The notes: generated by a model not told the origin, from the letters alone. Shown: positions 41,837 through 50,461, counted from the first letter of the stretch. The stretch is DNA of 64,000 bases from Acidovorax sp. GBBC 1281 (GCF_028473645.1 NZ_CP097269.1:4983501-5047500), one strand, 5' to 3'. Numbers and translations are program-made.

Positions 41837-42885
41837 CCTTGAACGCTGTCAAGCCACCGGCTTTCCCCTTAAGCGACCTCGCAAGGTATCTACCGCCCAT
41901 GGACCACGGCGAAGCCCGTCTGGCGCGGGTGATGTTCGATCGGCGGTTCGTGCGTTGGGTCCGGGCCCTTTCGGGACAACCGGGTGCGTCGATCAGCCGG
42001 GCGCCCGGTCGATCCGGCAAACGCATCAGCATGGAATTTCGGTCGGCGCAGGGCACGATGCGGCTGTCGGTCCCCAGGACCGACTGGCCTGCGCTGGAGA
42101 TGGCGGCGCGCCTGCCGGACCCCGCGCTGGCGCGGGACGTTGCGCAGTCGCTACTGGCCCAGCCGCTCGCCCCGTTCCAGTCCCGCTTTGCAGGCCTGGT
42201 GCTGCATGGGATGCAGCTGGACTCCGGCGCTGCGCCTTTCGAGATCACCGCAAGAAATCGCCGCATCGGGCTGCAGGCCATCGACGAAGCGATGGCAGGA
42301 CAGATCCAGGCGCTGCTGGCTGCCTCGGTCCGAAGCGACGCAAGCCACCTGCTCGGCCTGCGCGTGGCCTGCCGCATCCGGCTCGCGCGCAAAACGTATG
42401 GAGCCTCCGAACTGGGCTCGGTCAGGGCGGGCGACGTGCTGCTCACAGGCGTGCCCGCCGGCGCTTCGGCCTCTTTGCATTGCCACTTGTCTTTTGGAAT
42501 GGGCGTCTCCATGGAAACCACCGCACAACTCGATATCGACTCGCACGAAGCCACGCTCGACGGGGCACCTCAGCCCGGCAGCGAACCCATTCCGGAGCAC
42601 GACCTGCCAGCGGGTGCGGAAATCGGGGCCATCGGAAAGCTGTCCATCCCCGTGGCCTTCGAGATAGACAGCGCCCGTGTCCGGCTTGACGATCTCGCGG
42701 CCTTCGGACCGGGCTCGGTCATCACGCTGGACATGCCCGTGCGCGAGGCACTGGTGCGCCTCGTGTGCCACGACCAGGTGGTCGGTACCGGCCGCCTGAT
42801 CGTCATCGGCGAGCAGCTCGGGGTGCGCATCGAGCGCATGGGGCTCAGCCAGGCGGCCGAAGCACCACCACAAGACTTGCCATGA
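41833..42885 (+). CDS. hrcQ: HrcQ, T3SS C-ring/sorting-platform protein
   Basis: A 350-residue single-chain HrcQ (Xanthomonas type, not split into QA and QB). The C terminus is a SPOA domain: IGAIGKLSIPVAFEIDSARVRLDDLAAFGPGSVITLDMPVREALVRLVCHDQVVGTGRLIVIGEQLGVRIERM. A second SPOA-like part lies centrally (ELGSVRAGDVLLTGV). ATG 41833 overlaps the hpaP stop (ATGA), and its stop overlaps the hrcR start. It binds HrcL/HrcN and HrcU. Confidence 0.95.
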   Translation: MTLNAVKPPAFPLSDLARYLPPMDHGEARLARVMFDRRFVRWVRALSGQPGASISRAPGRSGKRISMEFRSAQGTMRLSVPRTDWPALEMAARLPDPALARDVAQSLLAQPLAPFQSRFAGLVLHGMQLDSGAAPFEITARNRRIGLQAIDEAMAGQIQALLAASVRSDASHLLGLRVACRIRLARKTYGASELGSVRAGDVLLTGVPAGASASLHCHLSFGMGVSMETTAQLDIDSHEATLDGAPQPGSEPIPEHDLPAGAEIGAIGKLSIPVAFEIDSARVRLDDLAAFGPGSVITLDMPVREALVRLVCHDQVVGTGRLIVIGEQLGVRIERMGLSQAAEAPPQDLP

Positions 42886-43553
42886 CGCCGCTGTCATCCG
42901 TCCAGGGGCTGGACCCCATCTCGCTGTTCATCGCCCTGATGGCGCTGGCGGTGCTGCCGTTCGCGGCCATGGTGGTGACCTCGTACACCAAGGTAGTGGT
43001 GGTGCTGGGCTTGCTGCGCAACGCGCTGGGCATCCAGCAGGTGCCGCCCAACATGGTGCTCAACGGCATCGCCATCATCATTTCAATCTACGTCATGGCG
43101 CCGGTCGCCATGGAGGCGGCCGACAAAATCCAGAACGGGCCGCCGTCATCGCAGACGTCGAACACCCAGCAGCTGTTGGCGGCCGCTTCTGCAGCAAAGG
43201 AACCGTTCCGGCAGTTCCTCGTCAAGCACGCGCACCCGGCAGAAAAGGCGTTTTTCCTGAAGTCGGCACAGGCGATATGGCCCCAGGAACGCGCCAAGGC
43301 ACTGCTGGTCGACGACCTGATCGTAGTGGCCCCCGCTTTCTTGCTGACGGAGCTGACGGCCGCCTTTCGCATCGGTTTCCTGCTGTATCTGGCCTTCGTG
43401 ATCGTGGAGCTCGTCATCGCCAACGTGCTGCTGGCCATGGGCCTGTCTCAGGTGTCGCCCACCAACATCGCCATCCCTTTCAAGCTGCTGCTGTTCGTCG
43501 TGCTCGACGGGTGGTCCCAGGTCATGCACGGACTCGTGCTGACCTACCGATGA
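42882..43553 (+). CDS. hrcR: HrcR, T3SS export-gate protein
   Basis: A 223-residue SctR/FliP protein. Segments include ISLFIALMALAVLPFAAMVVTSYTKVVVVLGLLRNALGIQQVPPNMVLNGIAIIISIYVM, the hydrophilic loop, and the conserved LLVDDLIVVAPAFLLTELTAAFRIGFLLYLAFVIVELVIANVLLAMGLSQVSPTNIAIPFKLLLFVVLDGWSQVMHGL. Four membrane segments are expected. Start ATG 42882 overlaps hrcQ (ATGA). Confidence 0.97.
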   Translation: MTPLSSVQGLDPISLFIALMALAVLPFAAMVVTSYTKVVVVLGLLRNALGIQQVPPNMVLNGIAIIISIYVMAPVAMEAADKIQNGPPSSQTSNTQQLLAAASAAKEPFRQFLVKHAHPAEKAFFLKSAQAIWPQERAKALLVDDLIVVAPAFLLTELTAAFRIGFLLYLAFVIVELVIANVLLAMGLSQVSPTNIAIPFKLLLFVVLDGWSQVMHGLVLTYR

Positions 43554-43569
43554 CGGAGCTCGCAACGCC

Positions 43570-43833
43570 ATGACACACGACAACATCGTTCAACTGACGT
43601 CCGAGGCACTGATGCTGTGCCTCATTCTTTCGCTGCCCGCGGTGGCCGTGGCGGCCATCGTCGGTTTGCTGGTGGCGCTCGTGCAAGCCGTGACTTCGCT
43701 CCAGGATGCTGCCATTTCGCAAGGCATCAAGCTGATCTGCGTGACCGTCACCGTTGCGGTCTCCGCCCCGTGGGTCGGGACCACCGTGTTGCAGTTCTCC
43801 CAGAGGCTGCTTGCCGCCACGTTCACGCCATGA
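43570..43833 (+). CDS. hrcS: HrcS, T3SS export-gate protein
   Basis: An 87-residue SctS/FliQ protein with two membrane hairpin helices (EALMLCLILSLPAVAVAAIVGLLVALVQAVTSLQDAAISQGIKLICVTVTVAVSAPWVG). The LQDAAISQGIKL region is the family core. It lies 16 bases after hrcR; its stop overlaps the hpaA-like start (ATGA). Confidence 0.97.
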   Translation: MTHDNIVQLTSEALMLCLILSLPAVAVAAIVGLLVALVQAVTSLQDAAISQGIKLICVTVTVAVSAPWVGTTVLQFSQRLLAATFTP

Positions 43834-44852
43834 ACCCCAACGCGCCGCTCTTTCGCGGGCTGCAGCAGTTGCAGCGGCTCAAGCAGTTGCGCCTGCGCGA
43901 ACACAACCACCTGCTCGCAGTGCAGCATGATCAGGCCGCGCGCAACGCCTCGCTCATGCAGCAAGGCCGGTTCGGCGACTACATTTTCCGTACGGTTCCC
44001 CGTCCGCCGCTGCCCTTGCCACCCAAGCAGACCCGACTCCCCGGCCAGCCCGATGCCCCGCTTTTTGCGCCAGGGCAGGACATTCCGCTCGAAATCCTGC
44101 AAACCGATCCCGAAGAAGCCGAAGCACGGCTGGGATCTGCCGAGCGGTGGAAAGCGGCCCTCGACGACGACCGCGGAGAGCGCTATGCGCGGTACCGGGA
44201 ATCGCTGCGGGACACCGGGAACGAGCCCACGGCGCTGGACAGCTTTCTGCGACAAGGAAGCAGCAGCCGTGACAAGGGGGACTCCCAAGAGAACTCCGAA
44301 GGCGGCAACTCTGGCTCCGGCTCCGGCTCCGGCTCCGGCTCGGGTTCGGGTTCGGGTTCCGGTTCCGGTTCCGGGTCGGGATCTGGCAAAGGCGATCAAG
44401 GAAGTTCACGTGACAACCCTCAGGCAAGCCGAATGGCCAAATCGGGCCTTGCGGAGGGAGCCATGGCGGCCCACCAGGTTTTGCAGCGGCATTACGCCGG
44501 CACGGCGCAAGACCGGGCCCAGGTCCTTACCCGGCGGCTTTGGGAGCACAGCCGAAAGCCCCACTTCGCCGCCACCCCCACGCGGGGCATGGCGGAGATG
44601 GCGGCTTACCTGCAAAACCACGAAGAGCAGGGTGCATTGGGAACCCTGCAGCGGGTCAAGATGGCGTTGTTGCTGTGCGGAGGTCCCGCTCCCGATGCAG
44701 CCAGTGACACCGTTCGCATGAAAGACCTCAAGGCCTTGCTGCCGCTCGCGTTGCTGAGCACCGATCTCCCGCGCACGCCGTCCCAGGCGAGCATCGCTGC
44801 AGAGCGGCAATTGCAGGCCAGCCAGTCCCTGAAAAGGCCCGTTCGCCCATGA
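43830..44852 (+). CDS. hpaA: HpaA-like T3SS control/exported protein
   Basis: A 340-residue hydrophilic protein (MNPNAPLFRGLQQLQRLKQLRLREHNHLL…) in the operon position of hpaA, right after hrcS. The N-terminal half is basic and helix-rich. A Ser-Gly dipeptide run of about 15 repeats near residues 155-190 splits it from a C-terminal helical domain (MAKSGLAEGAMAAHQVLQRHYAGTAQDRAQVLTRRLWEHSRKP…). In Xanthomonas HpaA is secreted and, inside the cell, frees HpaB to allow effector delivery. Sequence identity to HpaA is not obvious to me, so the name rests on position and on the adjacent HpaB-like chaperone. Confidence 0.6.
   Translation: MNPNAPLFRGLQQLQRLKQLRLREHNHLLAVQHDQAARNASLMQQGRFGDYIFRTVPRPPLPLPPKQTRLPGQPDAPLFAPGQDIPLEILQTDPEEAEARLGSAERWKAALDDDRGERYARYRESLRDTGNEPTALDSFLRQGSSSRDKGDSQENSEGGNSGSGSGSGSGSGSGSGSGSGSGSGSGKGDQGSSRDNPQASRMAKSGLAEGAMAAHQVLQRHYAGTAQDRAQVLTRRLWEHSRKPHFAATPTRGMAEMAAYLQNHEEQGALGTLQRVKMALLLCGGPAPDAASDTVRMKDLKALLPLALLSTDLPRTPSQASIAAERQLQASQSLKRPVRP
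44309..44390 (+). repeat. Coding Ser-Gly microsatellite
   Basis: GGCTCC and GGTTCC/GGTTCG hexamers alternate about 14 times. This makes the SG run of the HpaA-like protein, prone to slipped-strand length change in steps of six bases without frameshift. Confidence 0.9.
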
Positions 44853-45304
44853 GTCTCGACCAATACAACCAACTGGTCACCGAGCTGTGCGAAGCCATCG
44901 ACTTGCCCGATCCGCAGGCGGTGCTCGCACAGGGCTGGATTGAGGTCGAAGGGTTCGAGGTTCTGCTGTCGCACTACGAGAACGACCCCGCCGCGCTGTA
45001 TCTCAACTTCCATTTCGGCATCGTCACCGCAGGGCGCACGCTGACCATCTTCCGGCTCCTGCTGGAGGCCAACCTCACCGTATATGCGCAGGATCAGGCC
45101 CAGGCGGGCATCAACCCCGATACGGGCGGCATCATCCTGATCGTGCGGGTGCCGATGACACCGGAAATCACCGGGACCTGGCTGGCCGAAACGCTGACCC
45201 ACTATACCGAGCACGGACGCTACTGGAAAGACAACGTGCTGAGCTCCACCGATGAAGCCTTCAACGGCATTTGCGCGGGGGACTACATCTGGCTCAAGGT
45301 TTGA
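44849..45304 (+). CDS. hpaB: HpaB-like general type III chaperone (CesT-type)
   Basis: A 151-residue acidic protein with the CesT-fold pattern: N-terminal helix (DQYNQLVTELCEAIDLPDPQAVL), strands (IEVEGFEVLLSHYEN, ALYLNFHFGIVTAG), a central helix (FRLLLEANLTVYAQDQAQ) and strands (GGIILIVRVPMT), ending with helix ETLTHYTEHGRYWKD. HpaB binds many effectors and targets them to HrcN. It closes the hrcU operon and overlaps the hpaA-like gene by four bases (ATGA), the arrangement expected for an HpaA-HpaB pair. Confidence 0.8.
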   Translation: MSLDQYNQLVTELCEAIDLPDPQAVLAQGWIEVEGFEVLLSHYENDPAALYLNFHFGIVTAGRTLTIFRLLLEANLTVYAQDQAQAGINPDTGGIILIVRVPMTPEITGTWLAETLTHYTEHGRYWKDNVLSSTDEAFNGICAGDYIWLKV

Positions 45305-45618
45305 AACCCGGGCCCCCGCCGCCAATGCCCTGATCGGGCTAGAACGTGTTCAAGGCCTTTTTTGGAGCCCATGCTGACGCGCAATCGGAGGGGGTGGGCC
45401 CCAGTGGCACCGCATGGGCGGGTGCGCATGCAGGTCGCCGGAGCGCTGCGTCATCCGGTTCCGCTCCAGCCCGCGGGACCCGTACCTTCTCAGGCGGCCG
45501 GCAGCGTGGCAGCGCTGGCCGAAGTCCCAGGCGATGGCTGGCGCATTGCGCCTTGCACCCCATCCCGAAACGTCACTTGCACGGCCCGAAAAAGACATTG
45601 AGCACGCTCCTGCTGCCG
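45305..45618. other. Non-coding block between hpaB and hrpG
   Basis: These 314 bases contain no supported gene. Convergent transcripts (hpaB plus, hrpG minus) should end here. A stretch with CTTTTTT at about 45356 could aid termination of the hrcU operon, but its stem is weak. The rest is GC-rich and reads without a consistent frame, so it may be a decayed segment. Confidence 0.5.
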
Positions 45619-46332
45619 TTACCAGTAAAGCGCGGTGTATTCGTTGCCGACCGCTTCCGTCCCCTCATGGGACAGCAGCCGGTAGCCGCGTCCATAAGCC
45701 GCCTGGACGCGCAGTTGGCACCCGGCCTCCCGCAGTTTGGTGCGCAGCTTGTAGATGTGCTGCTCCAGGGTGCGTTTGTTGGACTCGACCGAGCGCCCCC
45801 ACACCTTGGCGATGATCGTGGGCAAAGACACCACCTGGTTGGGCTTGGAAAACAGCAGGCAGGCCAGTTCGCATTCGCGGTGCGTGAGACCCACCGTCTT
45901 GTCCCCATGAACGAGGCAAAGCCTGGCCGGGTCGAGCCTGCAGCCGTCGACATCAATCGGGTGGGCGGCCTGGAACGCCTGGGCTTCCATGTGGCCGCGC
46001 AGCCGGGTCTTGAGTTCGTCATGCCCGACGCGGGAAAGGCTGATGTAGTCCACCGCCCCGCAGGCCAGGGCCACGCCGAAGCCGGCGTGCAACTCGGCCC
46101 CCACCACCACGACGGGAACCTGATCGGAGACGCAGGTTTTGATCAATCCCAAATCTTCCGCCAAGGTGCCTCCGCAGTCTTCAAGGATCACGGCATCAAA
46201 AGCCTGCTGCCTCACTTGCATGCGGAAGGCCGCAATGCTGACGTGCAGCATGGCTTGAATTCCGCCACGGGAAAGCAGATCCACCAGGAACTGGTTCACC
46301 GTCGATCGACGCGAAAGAAGAGCAATGTTCAT
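45619..46332 (-). CDS. hrpG: HrpG, OmpR-type response regulator of the hrp genes
   Basis: A 237-residue regulator starting MNIALLSRRSTVNQFLVDLL. The receiver domain (AVILEDCGG, VPVVVVGAEL, ACGAVDYISLSRVG) lacks the clean acid-cluster and TGYD-type Lys signature of canonical receivers, as in other HrpG. The OmpR-type winged helix is intact (VGLTHRECELACLLFSKPNQVVSLPTIIAKVWG, RTLEQHIYKLRTKLREAGCQLRVQAAYGRGYRLL). In Xanthomonas HrpG switches on hrpX. Here it is divergent from hrpX across a 632-base AT-rich spacer, as in that genus. Confidence 0.93.
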   Translation of the reverse strand: MNIALLSRRSTVNQFLVDLLSRGGIQAMLHVSIAAFRMQVRQQAFDAVILEDCGGTLAEDLGLIKTCVSDQVPVVVVGAELHAGFGVALACGAVDYISLSRVGHDELKTRLRGHMEAQAFQAAHPIDVDGCRLDPARLCLVHGDKTVGLTHRECELACLLFSKPNQVVSLPTIIAKVWGRSVESNKRTLEQHIYKLRTKLREAGCQLRVQAAYGRGYRLLSHEGTEAVGNEYTALYW

Positions 46333-46964
46333 GGAAACCCTCGACGCAAATTTATATCGACAAATGGCGGCGCATCACGCTGCCCCCCTGGCCTGTTCAG
46401 CTGGGCGTGGGTGCCAAAAAATCGCCATCCGGTTGCTACACATAGTCACAGATTTTGCAATTTTTTCCCAACCTTCCGCGGAACAGAATCAGCGAAATAT
46501 TCTCTGCAGTATGCCCTTTCGATAGGTCAATTGCTTATAGGCAATAACTATTCGACGCCATAGCAGTCCCTTATCAGTCTCCAACTCCGGCTTTGTGCGC
46601 TCAATCGGCTGGCGCAGCAGTCCCTGTTTTTTTGCTGGCAGTTCTGAATCCGCCGCGCTCCCCTCTCTCGCTGCAAATCCCGTCCTCGACGGCCTGATTT
46701 CACTCTAAGCACCTCGCATGAACGACGAAGCAGACCTTCATGAAAAACCGATGACTTGCCGATGAACATTGGATGAACAGGGGAGCGGATGTGCTGCCAA
46801 TAGCTTCAGGCAACGCGTGCAAAGGTATCCGAAGGCACTCACCATAAAACGTGGCAATTAGCAAAAGTTGAGGATTGAACGTAAGGAAGTTGAGCATTGC
46901 CCGGACGCCCTTTCCTAGCATTGACTGGTCATCAATCAAAGGCGCGGCAACACCGCGAAGACCC
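46333..46964. promoter_or_regulatory. AT-rich divergent control region between hrpG and hrpX
   Basis: 632 bases with no supported ORF and much lower GC than the neighbours, which suggests DNA of different origin or regulatory constraint. It must hold both promoters. An inverted repeat, ATTGC-N6-GCAAT, lies at 46530-46545. No PIP box is seen, consistent with hrpX being driven by HrpG instead of HrpX. The exact -10/-35 sites cannot be named with confidence. Confidence 0.6.
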
Positions 46965-48392
46965 ATGCTGCTCACACTTCTGTCGTTGACCTGCCAGCGC
47001 GCCCAAGCCCAGGCGCCAGAGCTTTCCAATCTCATTCATGCCATGCGCGTCAAGGATGCAGCGGGCATCGGCCGCCGGCGCCTGGAGCGCAATGGGCGTG
47101 ATACGGGCACGCCCCAGGAAGGCGCGCTGCTCGGACGCAGCCTGCTGCTGGTTGGCATGGAAGAGGCGGCCAGCGAAGTGTTTCACCAGCAACTCAAAGC
47201 CTATGACCAGGTTTCGCGCAGCAACGTGCGCTGGCAGTCGGCACTGGACCAGGCCTGGCTCTTTCATCATCTGAACAAGCCCGCCCGCGCCGTGGCTTGC
47301 TGGTCGATCGTGGCCGGCGACCACGAGGCCCCGCTTGAGTTGCGTGTGGAAGGCCATTGCGGCAAGGCGCTGTCGCTGCAGGCCCTGGGCCAGCATGCAG
47401 AAGCCCTGGCCACCGCACGCCAGGCGGAAGCGCTCTGCCAATCTGCCGGTGCAGCCATGCTGGAGCCGCTCGCCAGGGCGATCCGCCTGGAGGTGCTGGC
47501 CCGGGTGCACCTGCTGCGCCATGAAGAACTGACCGACCATGCACTCTCGGAGTCCGCCATGGCGCTGGCACGCGATCTGCCCACCACGGCGGAGATGGTG
47601 GCCGAACTGGCGGCGCTCGAGTCGAGCACCCACGTGCCCGAGCTTCTGCGGGCCCGACTGGCTTACCTGCGCTGCGGCTTGCTGGGACACCACCCTGCCA
47701 GCCGGCAAGAGGCGGTGGCGAGCTTCGTGCGCTGGCTGCGCGAACACGAACTGGCGGGCCTGGAATCGCAAGTGCGGGTGGAAGCCTGCCTCGCGCTGCT
47801 GACCGACAAGGCGGCCACGGGTGCCCGCGATGTGATCCAGCCGCTGGCCAGCGTCGAACGCGAGGTCGATCGGCACCCTTACGCGTCGGACATCCAGTAC
47901 TGCCTGTCCAAGATACACATGGAAGAAGGCCGGCTGGGCGAGTCACTGCGCCAGTACAAGCGCCACGTGGCCCAGGCCATGCGGGTGGTGCACAACACGG
48001 TGCTGGCGCGCATGAACAGCGCCGCGTCCACCCTGCCCTCCCAGGCCCAGGACACGACCGGGTTGCGCCTGCCGCCCCGCTACCGCGCGGCCTACCGCTA
48101 CATCGTGGAGCACCTGCACGACGCCAACCTTTCGGTGCGTGAAATCGCAGGCCGCCTGGGAGTCACCGAACGCGCGTTGCAACTGGCGTTCCGCAACCAC
48201 CTGGGCATGACGCCTGCCGAACTGATCCGGACCGAGCGCGTGAAGCGCATCGAAGACGAACTGCGCGAGATGAGCGAAACCGGTGGACGGGCCCACATGC
48301 TGGACGTCGCGTCACGCTGGGGCATCTGCAACCGGTCCACGCTGGCCAACGCCTTCAAACTGTCCGCCGGGCGTCCCGCCAATGCGCACTGA
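46965..48392 (+). CDS. hrpX: HrpX (HrpB-type), AraC-family activator of the hrp regulon
   Basis: A 475-residue protein from ATG 46965, the same length as HrpX/HrpB of Xanthomonas and Ralstonia. An upstream in-frame TTG at 46875 is rejected. The long N-terminal region is helical and TPR-like (EEAASEVFHQQLKAYDQVSR…, GKALSLQALGQHAEALATARQAEALC). The C-terminal AraC domain has helix-turn-helix LSVREIAGRLGVTERALQLAFRNHLGMTPAELIRTERVKRI and a second HTH (MLDVASRWGICNRSTLANAFK). It binds PIP boxes, which occur upstream of at least four units in this window. Confidence 0.95.
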   Translation: MLLTLLSLTCQRAQAQAPELSNLIHAMRVKDAAGIGRRRLERNGRDTGTPQEGALLGRSLLLVGMEEAASEVFHQQLKAYDQVSRSNVRWQSALDQAWLFHHLNKPARAVACWSIVAGDHEAPLELRVEGHCGKALSLQALGQHAEALATARQAEALCQSAGAAMLEPLARAIRLEVLARVHLLRHEELTDHALSESAMALARDLPTTAEMVAELAALESSTHVPELLRARLAYLRCGLLGHHPASRQEAVASFVRWLREHELAGLESQVRVEACLALLTDKAATGARDVIQPLASVEREVDRHPYASDIQYCLSKIHMEEGRLGESLRQYKRHVAQAMRVVHNTVLARMNSAASTLPSQAQDTTGLRLPPRYRAAYRYIVEHLHDANLSVREIAGRLGVTERALQLAFRNHLGMTPAELIRTERVKRIEDELREMSETGGRAHMLDVASRWGICNRSTLANAFKLSAGRPANAH

Positions 48393-48435
48393 CATCACGG
48401 CTGGCGGGACGCGACAGCCGCCCGCCGCCCTGCCG

Positions 48436-48774
48436 TCACTTCGCGGAGGTCTTGGCGCCTTGCTCGACCAGCCGCGCGAACTCTTCATGCTCGTAGGCGA
48501 TGTAGGTCTCCATCATGCTGCGGTAGATGGCCTCGATCACCTCGGGCTCACCGCCTTCGGCCAGCGCACGCTCGCGCACCCGGTGCACGATGAATTCGAT
48601 GCGGCCTTCGTCCCGCACCTGGGACTCGCGCTGCTTGTTCAATGCGGCCTGGGTCATGTAGCCTCCGCGCTCCACCAGCAACGGCACCAGGATGTCGTCC
48701 AGCGCGTCGATGCGCGCGCGCACCTGCGCCATGCTGCTGCAGCGCTCTACCTTGTCGATCGACCGGGTCATCAT
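48436..48774 (-). CDS. aroQ: Chorismate mutase, AroQ class, in the trp operon
   Basis: A 112-residue AroQ-type protein (SSMAQVRARIDALDDILVPLLVERGGYMTQAALNKQ…, ending EFARLVEQGAKTSAK) with the expected R-x-x-I-D-x-L-D-x-x-L-x-x-L-L motif and the second-helix ARG/E residues in VRDEGRIEFIVHRVRERA. It converts chorismate to prephenate, feeding Phe/Tyr, in competition with TrpE for chorismate. The start overlaps the trpE stop (ATGA). No signal peptide is seen. It is the last gene before the T3SS island. Confidence 0.9.
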   Translation of the reverse strand: MMTRSIDKVERCSSMAQVRARIDALDDILVPLLVERGGYMTQAALNKQRESQVRDEGRIEFIVHRVRERALAEGGEPEVIEAIYRSMMETYIAYEHEEFARLVEQGAKTSAK

Positions 48775-50270
48775 TCGAGTCCTTCCTCAACCAGTTCGGC
48801 AGCGCGCAGCAGGGCGCGGGCCTTGTGTTCCGTTTCCTTCCACTCCAGCTCGGGCACCGAGTCGGCCACGACGCCGGCCGCGGCCTGAACATAGAGCGTT
48901 CCGTCCTTCACGATGCCGGTGCGGATGGCAATGGCCACATCCATGTCCCCGGCGTAGCTGAGATAGCCGCACGCCCCGCCATACAAGCCACGCTTGACGG
49001 GCTCCAGCTGGTCGATCAGTTCCATCGCATGCACCTTGGGCGCGCCGGTGAGCGTGCCTGCCGGAAACGTGGCCTTCAGCACGTCCATGTTGGTCATGCC
49101 GTCATTGAGCAGGCCCTCGACGTTGCTCACGATGTGCATCACGTGGCTGTAGCGCTCCACGGCGAACGCCTCCGTCACCTTCACCGTGCCCGTCTTGGCG
49201 ATGCGCCCGATGTCGTTGCGCGCAAGGTCGATCAGCATCACGTGCTCCGCGCGCTCCTTGGGGTCGTTGACCAGTTCGATTTCCGTGGCCTTGTCATGCT
49301 CGGGCGTGTTGCCGCGCGGACGCGTTCCGGCCAAAGGCCGGATCGTGACCTTCTGGCCTTGCGGGGTGCTCTCTTGCCGCACCAGGATCTCCGGCGACGC
49401 CGAGACGATGTGGAAGTCGCCCATGTGGTAATAAAACATGTAGGGCGAGGGATTCAGCGACCGCAGCGCGCGGTACAGGGAAAGCGGCGACTCGGTGTAA
49501 CGCTTTTGGATGCGCTGGCCCACCTGCACCTGCATGAAGTCGCCCGCGGCGATCAGCTCCTTGGCACGGTCCACCGCCGCCAGGTAATCGGCCTTGGCAA
49601 AGTCGCGCTGGGGGGGATGGCTCTCCGTCGGCTTGACGACCGGCGCGGCCACCGAATACTTGAGCTGGTCCTTCAAGCCCCGCAGGCGTTGCTTGCCCCT
49701 GGAATACGCCTCGGGCTGGCCCGGGTCCGCGTAGACGATAAGGTACAGCTTGCCCGAGAGGTTGTCGATGACAGCCAGTTCCTCGCACTGCAGCAGCAGG
49801 ATGTCCGGCATGCCCATCGTGTCGGGCGGGCAACTGGCTTCGAGCTTCTTTTCGACGTAACGCACCGCGTCATAGCCGAAGTACCCCGCCAGGCCGCCGC
49901 AGAACCGCGGCAGGCCGGGGCGCAGCGCCACCTTGAAACGCTTCTGGTACGCCTCGATGAAATCCAGCGGATTGCCGGCGGCGGTCTCGACCACCTGCCC
50001 ATCGGTGACCACCTCGGTCTTGGCGTCGGCCCCGAAGCCGCTGGCCCTCAGCAAGGTGCGCGCCGGCAGGCCAATGAAGCTGTAGCGGCCGAACCGCTCG
50101 CCCCCCACGACCGATTCGAGCAGGAAACTGTATTTGCCGCCGTCCTTGCTGTAGGCCAGCTTCAGGTACAGCGACAGCGGCGTCTCCAGGTCGGCGAAGG
50201 CCTCCGCGATGAGCGGAATGCGGTTGTAGCCTTCGCTGGCCAGGCTTTTGAATTCAAGTTCTGTAATCAC
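48771..50270 (-). CDS. trpE: Anthranilate synthase component I
   Basis: Converts chorismate to anthranilate with TrpG. The 499-residue protein starts at GTG 50270 (MITELEFKSLASEGYNRIPL); a second GTG ten codons upstream is possible. It carries the Trp-feedback LLES-type motif (SFLLESVVGGERFGRYSF) near residue 50. The chorismate-binding core is complete: GDFMQVQVGQRI, SPEILVRQE, PLAGTRPRGNTPEHD, LIDLARNDIGRIAKTGTV, VMHIVSNVEGLL and FPAGTLTGAPKVHAMELI. A leader peptide lies 108 bases upstream, so it is probably attenuated. Its TrpG partner is across the T3SS island. Confidence 0.98.
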   Translation of the reverse strand: MITELEFKSLASEGYNRIPLIAEAFADLETPLSLYLKLAYSKDGGKYSFLLESVVGGERFGRYSFIGLPARTLLRASGFGADAKTEVVTDGQVVETAAGNPLDFIEAYQKRFKVALRPGLPRFCGGLAGYFGYDAVRYVEKKLEASCPPDTMGMPDILLLQCEELAVIDNLSGKLYLIVYADPGQPEAYSRGKQRLRGLKDQLKYSVAAPVVKPTESHPPQRDFAKADYLAAVDRAKELIAAGDFMQVQVGQRIQKRYTESPLSLYRALRSLNPSPYMFYYHMGDFHIVSASPEILVRQESTPQGQKVTIRPLAGTRPRGNTPEHDKATEIELVNDPKERAEHVMLIDLARNDIGRIAKTGTVKVTEAFAVERYSHVMHIVSNVEGLLNDGMTNMDVLKATFPAGTLTGAPKVHAMELIDQLEPVKRGLYGGACGYLSYAGDMDVAIAIRTGIVKDGTLYVQAAAGVVADSVPELEWKETEHKARALLRAAELVEEGLE

Positions 50271-50377
50271 GGGAATTTCCCAGTCGGGCAGCGCCAGCAC
50301 AAGGACGTGGGGCGCCGCAGTTCATTGCGTTCGGCCCGTCAGGGCCACGGGTGCAGCTGGGATTGCCCCAGGTGCCA

Positions 50378-50461
50378 TCAGGCGTTCGATGCGGCTGGCT
50401 TGCGCCAGGGCCAGGCTCCCCGGTCGCTGCAACCTGTGATGAACACGTGGTGAATGAACAT
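50378..50461 (-). CDS. trpL: trp leader peptide (TrpL) with Trp-Pro-Trp
   Basis: A 27-codon ORF, MFIHHVFITGC…, has Trp codons at positions 17 and 19 (AWPWRK) and a stop 108 bases before the trpE GTG. Downstream, CCCGT-N7-ACGGG can form a hairpin; the segment GGGGCAATCCC offers an alternative pairing. There is no clear ribosome site, and TACACT, a -10-like hexamer, lies only nine bases before the ATG, so the transcript may be leaderless. This is the classic layout for ribosome-stalling attenuation at low Trp-tRNA. Confidence 0.85.
   Translation of the reverse strand: MFIHHVFITGCSDRGAWPWRKPAASNA

Noticed and set aside
46875..46964. Upstream TTG start for hrpX
   Set aside because: It would add 30 residues not expected in the family; ATG 46965 gives 475 residues, the HrpX/HrpB length.
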